This document shows positions 35,356 to 37,472 of a DNA stretch of 37,472 nucleotides, in pieces. The notes beneath the pieces were generated by a model, which saw only the letters and a program-made list of their open reading frames with translations, was not told where the DNA came from and did not search any database. This DNA comes from Verrucomicrobiota bacterium. GTDB lineage: Bacteria > Verrucomicrobiota > Verrucomicrobiia > Chthoniobacterales > UBA10450. The DNA lies in contig QHOV01000147.1 in NCBI GenBank assembly GCA_003218885.1, positions 1 through 37,472 on the forward strand, in the 5' to 3' direction. A program made the position numbers and the translations under genes. Position 1 is the first letter of the stretch. The number at the start of each line of letters is the position of its first letter.

Positions 35356-36068
35356 CCAAGCCCACGCATATGGTCGAGTTGCGCGACGTGTACATGCAAT
35401 TTGAAGAGAAAAAAATACTCGATGACTTGTCGCTTAGGGTCGAGCCGCAGGAACGCCTCGTGGTCATGGGCCAAACCGGCAGTGGCAAGAGCACCATTTT
35501 GCGACTGATTCTCGGCACGCTGCGTCCCAATTCAGGTTCGATATTTTTCAAGCAATTCGAAATCACGCGGCTCCAGCGGCGAAAACTTCAGGCCGTCCGG
35601 CAGCACATGGGCATGGTGTATCAGTATTCGGCCCTGCTCAGTTCGCGGAATGTGCGCGACAATGTTGCCCTTCCCCTCGAAGAGCTTACAGACAAATCGC
35701 GGGCGGAGATTGACAAAATCGTCGATGAAAAATTGGAGCTTGTCGGCATGAAGGATTCCAAAGACCTGTTGCCGGAGGAACTCAGTGGCGGCATGCGGAA
35801 ACGCGTCGCCCTTGCGCGCGCTCTGGTGCTCGAGATTATCAGCCTGAGCGAAACAGCGAAGGTCACATCCATCACCGTCACGCACGAAATGGACAGCGCC
35901 TTTCGCATCGGCACACGAATGGCTATGTTGTATCAGGGAAAAATCATTGAAGAAGCCGAACCCGAAGAATTCAAACAATCCAAGAATCCGGTGGTCGCTC
36001 AGTTTTTGAGCGGCAGCACTGAAGGTCCCATTCTGGAAGGCAGCCTCGATGCAATTACAAAAAAATGA
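35352..36068 (+). CDS. mlaF: MlaF-type ABC ATPase lacking Walker B
   Basis: MlaF powers the MlaE permease. The 238-residue protein has Walker A G40-QTGSGKST48, a Q-loop in VYQYSALLSS, the signature LSGGMRKR (144-151) and the H-loop His H178 in TVTHEMDSAF. Between the signature and the H-loop, however, there are only 34 residues, where E. coli MlaF has 58. After ARALVLE (residue 161, base 35834) the sequence jumps to IISLSETAK. The missing 24 residues normally contain the Walker B strand, the catalytic Glu in DEP and the D-loop. The gap is in frame (72 nt), so a full-length but presumably ATPase-dead protein would be made. Start ATG 35352 overlaps mlaE by four bases; the end overlaps mlaD by 20. 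Confidence 0.92.
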   Translation: MTKPTHMVELRDVYMQFEEKKILDDLSLRVEPQERLVVMGQTGSGKSTILRLILGTLRPNSGSIFFKQFEITRLQRRKLQAVRQHMGMVYQYSALLSSRNVRDNVALPLEELTDKSRAEIDKIVDEKLELVGMKDSKDLLPEELSGGMRKRVALARALVLEIISLSETAKVTSITVTHEMDSAFRIGTRMAMLYQGKIIEEAEPEEFKQSKNPVVAQFLSGSTEGPILEGSLDAITKK

Positions 36069-37101
36069 AATCATGACCGGCCTGCTGGTGATCGGCACGA
36101 TCGCCGTGGTCGCCTTCCTTCTGGTTTTGCTCGGAGCTCCGGGGTTGTTTCGGCCGCTGGTGACCTACAAGATTTATTTCGATAACGCGGCGGGAATTAA
36201 ACAGGGCGCGCCGGTGATGCTGGCCGGTCGCAAGATTGGCCAAGTGCAAAAATTGTATTCGCCCGTGTCGCCCAAAGAAGAGAAACAGGCAGAGAAAGCG
36301 GAGGCTGCAATTCATCAGGCCGAACCGAATGCGAGTCCCAGCATGCCCGCCGAAGCCTCGGCGAAGGCGGGCCAAACCGCGACGCCGGGCAAACCAAGAT
36401 TTGAAGTGCGCGTGGATGTGCAGGTGGACAAGAACGCGAAGGTCTATCGCGATGCCAAGACGCGGCTAATGCAACTTGGGTTGCTCGGCGACATGGCAAT
36501 CGACATCACACAGGGGACCGAAGCTTCCGGTCGTGCTAAGGACGGCGAGATTTTCGCGGGCGAGCGCACTCCCGATCTGGGCGATGCCGCAGCCAAGATG
36601 CTGGAAGTGATCAAGCCGGTCGCCGCCGAAGCCACCAACACCATGAAAGACCTTCAGCAGACCGCGCAAAATCTTAATCGCCTCACCGACGAAAATTCCG
36701 AGTTGAACCTAGCTCTTACTCAGTTCAAAACGTTCGGCGAACATATGTCTGATCTGACCGCGCCGGATAGCGCTCTCTCACATTCGCTCACCAAAATCGA
36801 AAAGATCAGCACCAGTCTCACCGAGAACGACAACATCGAGGTCACGTTGCGAAACCTGCGGACTTCGTCGGAGAAACTAAAAGTTGCTGTTAGCGATCTG
36901 GGGCCCGCCGGCGAGAACATCAAGCAATTCAGCGAGACAATAAAAACCCAGCCCTGGCGTTTGATCTGGCCGAGCACAAAAAAATATCCGCAAGAACAGC
37001 AGCAAACGGCGGCTGCCGGTCAGCAACCAATCACCGTCCGAAAGAGCGCAAGGATGAAGCCGAGTCCGACACCGACGCGGCGCACCACTTCCCGGCAATA
37101 G
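36049..37101 (+). CDS. mlaD: MCE-domain substrate-binding protein of the Mla-type transporter
   Basis: MlaD proteins are anchored in the inner membrane and form a hexameric ring that carries lipids. The 350-residue protein has an N-terminal helix (MTGLLVIGTIAVVAFLLVLLGAPGLF), then the MCE domain (YKIYFDNAAGIKQGAPVMLAGRKIGQV, EVRVDVQVDKNAKVYRDA, LGLLGDMAIDITQG). The MCE domain is split by a charged, Ala/Pro-rich insert of about 45 residues (PKEEKQAEKAEA to ATPGKP). A long coiled-coil tail (KMLEVIKPVAAEATNTMKDL, LTDENSELNLALTQF) ends with QPWRLIWPSTKKYP, then a basic low-complexity stretch. It overlaps mlaF by 20 bp. The outer-membrane partner is not in the window. Confidence 0.9.
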   Translation: MQLQKNEIMTGLLVIGTIAVVAFLLVLLGAPGLFRPLVTYKIYFDNAAGIKQGAPVMLAGRKIGQVQKLYSPVSPKEEKQAEKAEAAIHQAEPNASPSMPAEASAKAGQTATPGKPRFEVRVDVQVDKNAKVYRDAKTRLMQLGLLGDMAIDITQGTEASGRAKDGEIFAGERTPDLGDAAAKMLEVIKPVAAEATNTMKDLQQTAQNLNRLTDENSELNLALTQFKTFGEHMSDLTAPDSALSHSLTKIEKISTSLTENDNIEVTLRNLRTSSEKLKVAVSDLGPAGENIKQFSETIKTQPWRLIWPSTKKYPQEQQQTAAAGQQPITVRKSARMKPSPTPTRRTTSRQ

Positions 37102-37113
37102 GCAGAAGTTTCG

Positions 37114-37472
37114 TCAGCCGGATTTCTCTGACGAGCTGCTTTGCAAAAATTTCAGAACCGCTGCTTGTGCTGAGGCGAGGTCGATTCCTTGTTTTCCGAA
37201 CTCTTCCTGCGTGTTCGGGCTAAAACCGTTGATGGAATTTCCGTTTAGATATGCTTCGAGAACCGCGGGGTGAATGTAACACTGCCGGCAAACTGCCGGG
37301 GTATTGCCAAGAATTTCTGCCACTGCGCCGACTGCATGCTTGATGTTCGATTTGGCCTGCTGCTTTGTTTCAGACCCGCCCAGCTTTCCTAGCGCGACCG
37401 CGGCCAGCACGGTTCCCGCCCACGTGCGAAAATCTTTCGCGGTAAAATCTTCGCCTGTGATCTCGCGCAGAT
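37114..37472 (-). CDS. DNA topoisomerase IB, C-terminal end (5' part outside window)
   Basis: Type IB topoisomerases relax supercoils through a 3'-phosphotyrosine. The frame is open to the window edge and reads LREITGEDFTAKDFRTWAGT, then VLAAVALGKL, NIKHAVGAVAEILGNTPAVC, and CRQCYIHPAVLEAYLNG, with the active-site Tyr in CYIHP. TAKDFRTW has the catalytic Arg region's downstream His/Arg-type pattern of poxvirus-like bacterial enzymes. The terminus beyond NSINGFSP is variable, as usual. It converges on mlaD with 12 bp between the ends. Confidence 0.93.
   Translation of the reverse strand, partial: LREITGEDFTAKDFRTWAGTVLAAVALGKLGGSETKQQAKSNIKHAVGAVAEILGNTPAVCRQCYIHPAVLEAYLNGNSINGFSPNTQEEFGKQGIDLASAQAAVLKFLQSSSSEKSG

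Overview
The window looks like chromosomal DNA of a Gram-negative, GC-rich soil-type bacterium. The outer-membrane genes (TonB receptor, Mla-type lipid transport), the many TPR and secreted proteins, the dense palindromic intergenic repeats and the rplT-pheS-pheT-carA neighbourhood suggest Verrucomicrobia, perhaps Chthoniobacterales (Udaeobacter-like). That placement is inference from gene style, not from a marker phylogeny. There is no sign of phage, plasmid, CRISPR or insertion sequence.

Layout. Positions 1-3295 (minus) hold a large partial protein with a signal peptide, TPRs, one membrane segment and a beta-type C-terminal repeat, followed upstream by coaX. Divergently, hemB overlaps a PD-(D/E)XK nuclease-like gene by ATGA; gpmI converges on them. 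Positions 7580-14705 carry an alkaline-phosphatase-like protein that has lost several metal ligands, a membrane protein with TPRs, a tiny plug-like secreted protein, a DsbA-like oxidoreductase and a TMTC-like membrane/TPR protein. Positions 15188-20798 carry a TonB-dependent receptor cut by one in-frame stop and a CHASE2-type adenylate cyclase. Positions 21010-22321 contain a decayed rhomboid protease gene and a broken rplT. pheS and pheT overlap by ATGA; a 6S RNA with its own terminator lies between pheT and carA. A small cysteine-containing secreted protein follows. Positions 27939-34349 (minus) carry an Lhr-type helicase in two frames, a family-2 glycosyltransferase and an isoaspartyl peptidase. 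The window closes with an mlaE-mlaF-mlaD operon and the end of a topoisomerase IB gene.

Two themes stand out. First, several conserved genes carry internal lesions: rplT lacks about 92 nt and is out of frame, mlaF lacks 24 codons including Walker B, lhr appears to lack about 30 codons at a frameshift, the rhomboid gene lacks its core and has four frame changes, and the TonB receptor has a nonsense codon. This is either real and repeated gene erosion or an assembly problem, and it is the first thing to check. Second, cloverleaf-shaped palindromes of about 50 bp sit inside or across the ends of reading frames (inside lhr, across the stops of carA and of the glycosyltransferase), besides several other dispersed inverted-repeat families.

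Most of the genes are independent housekeeping or envelope functions. Clear transcription units are hemB with the nuclease-like gene, pheST and mlaEFD.
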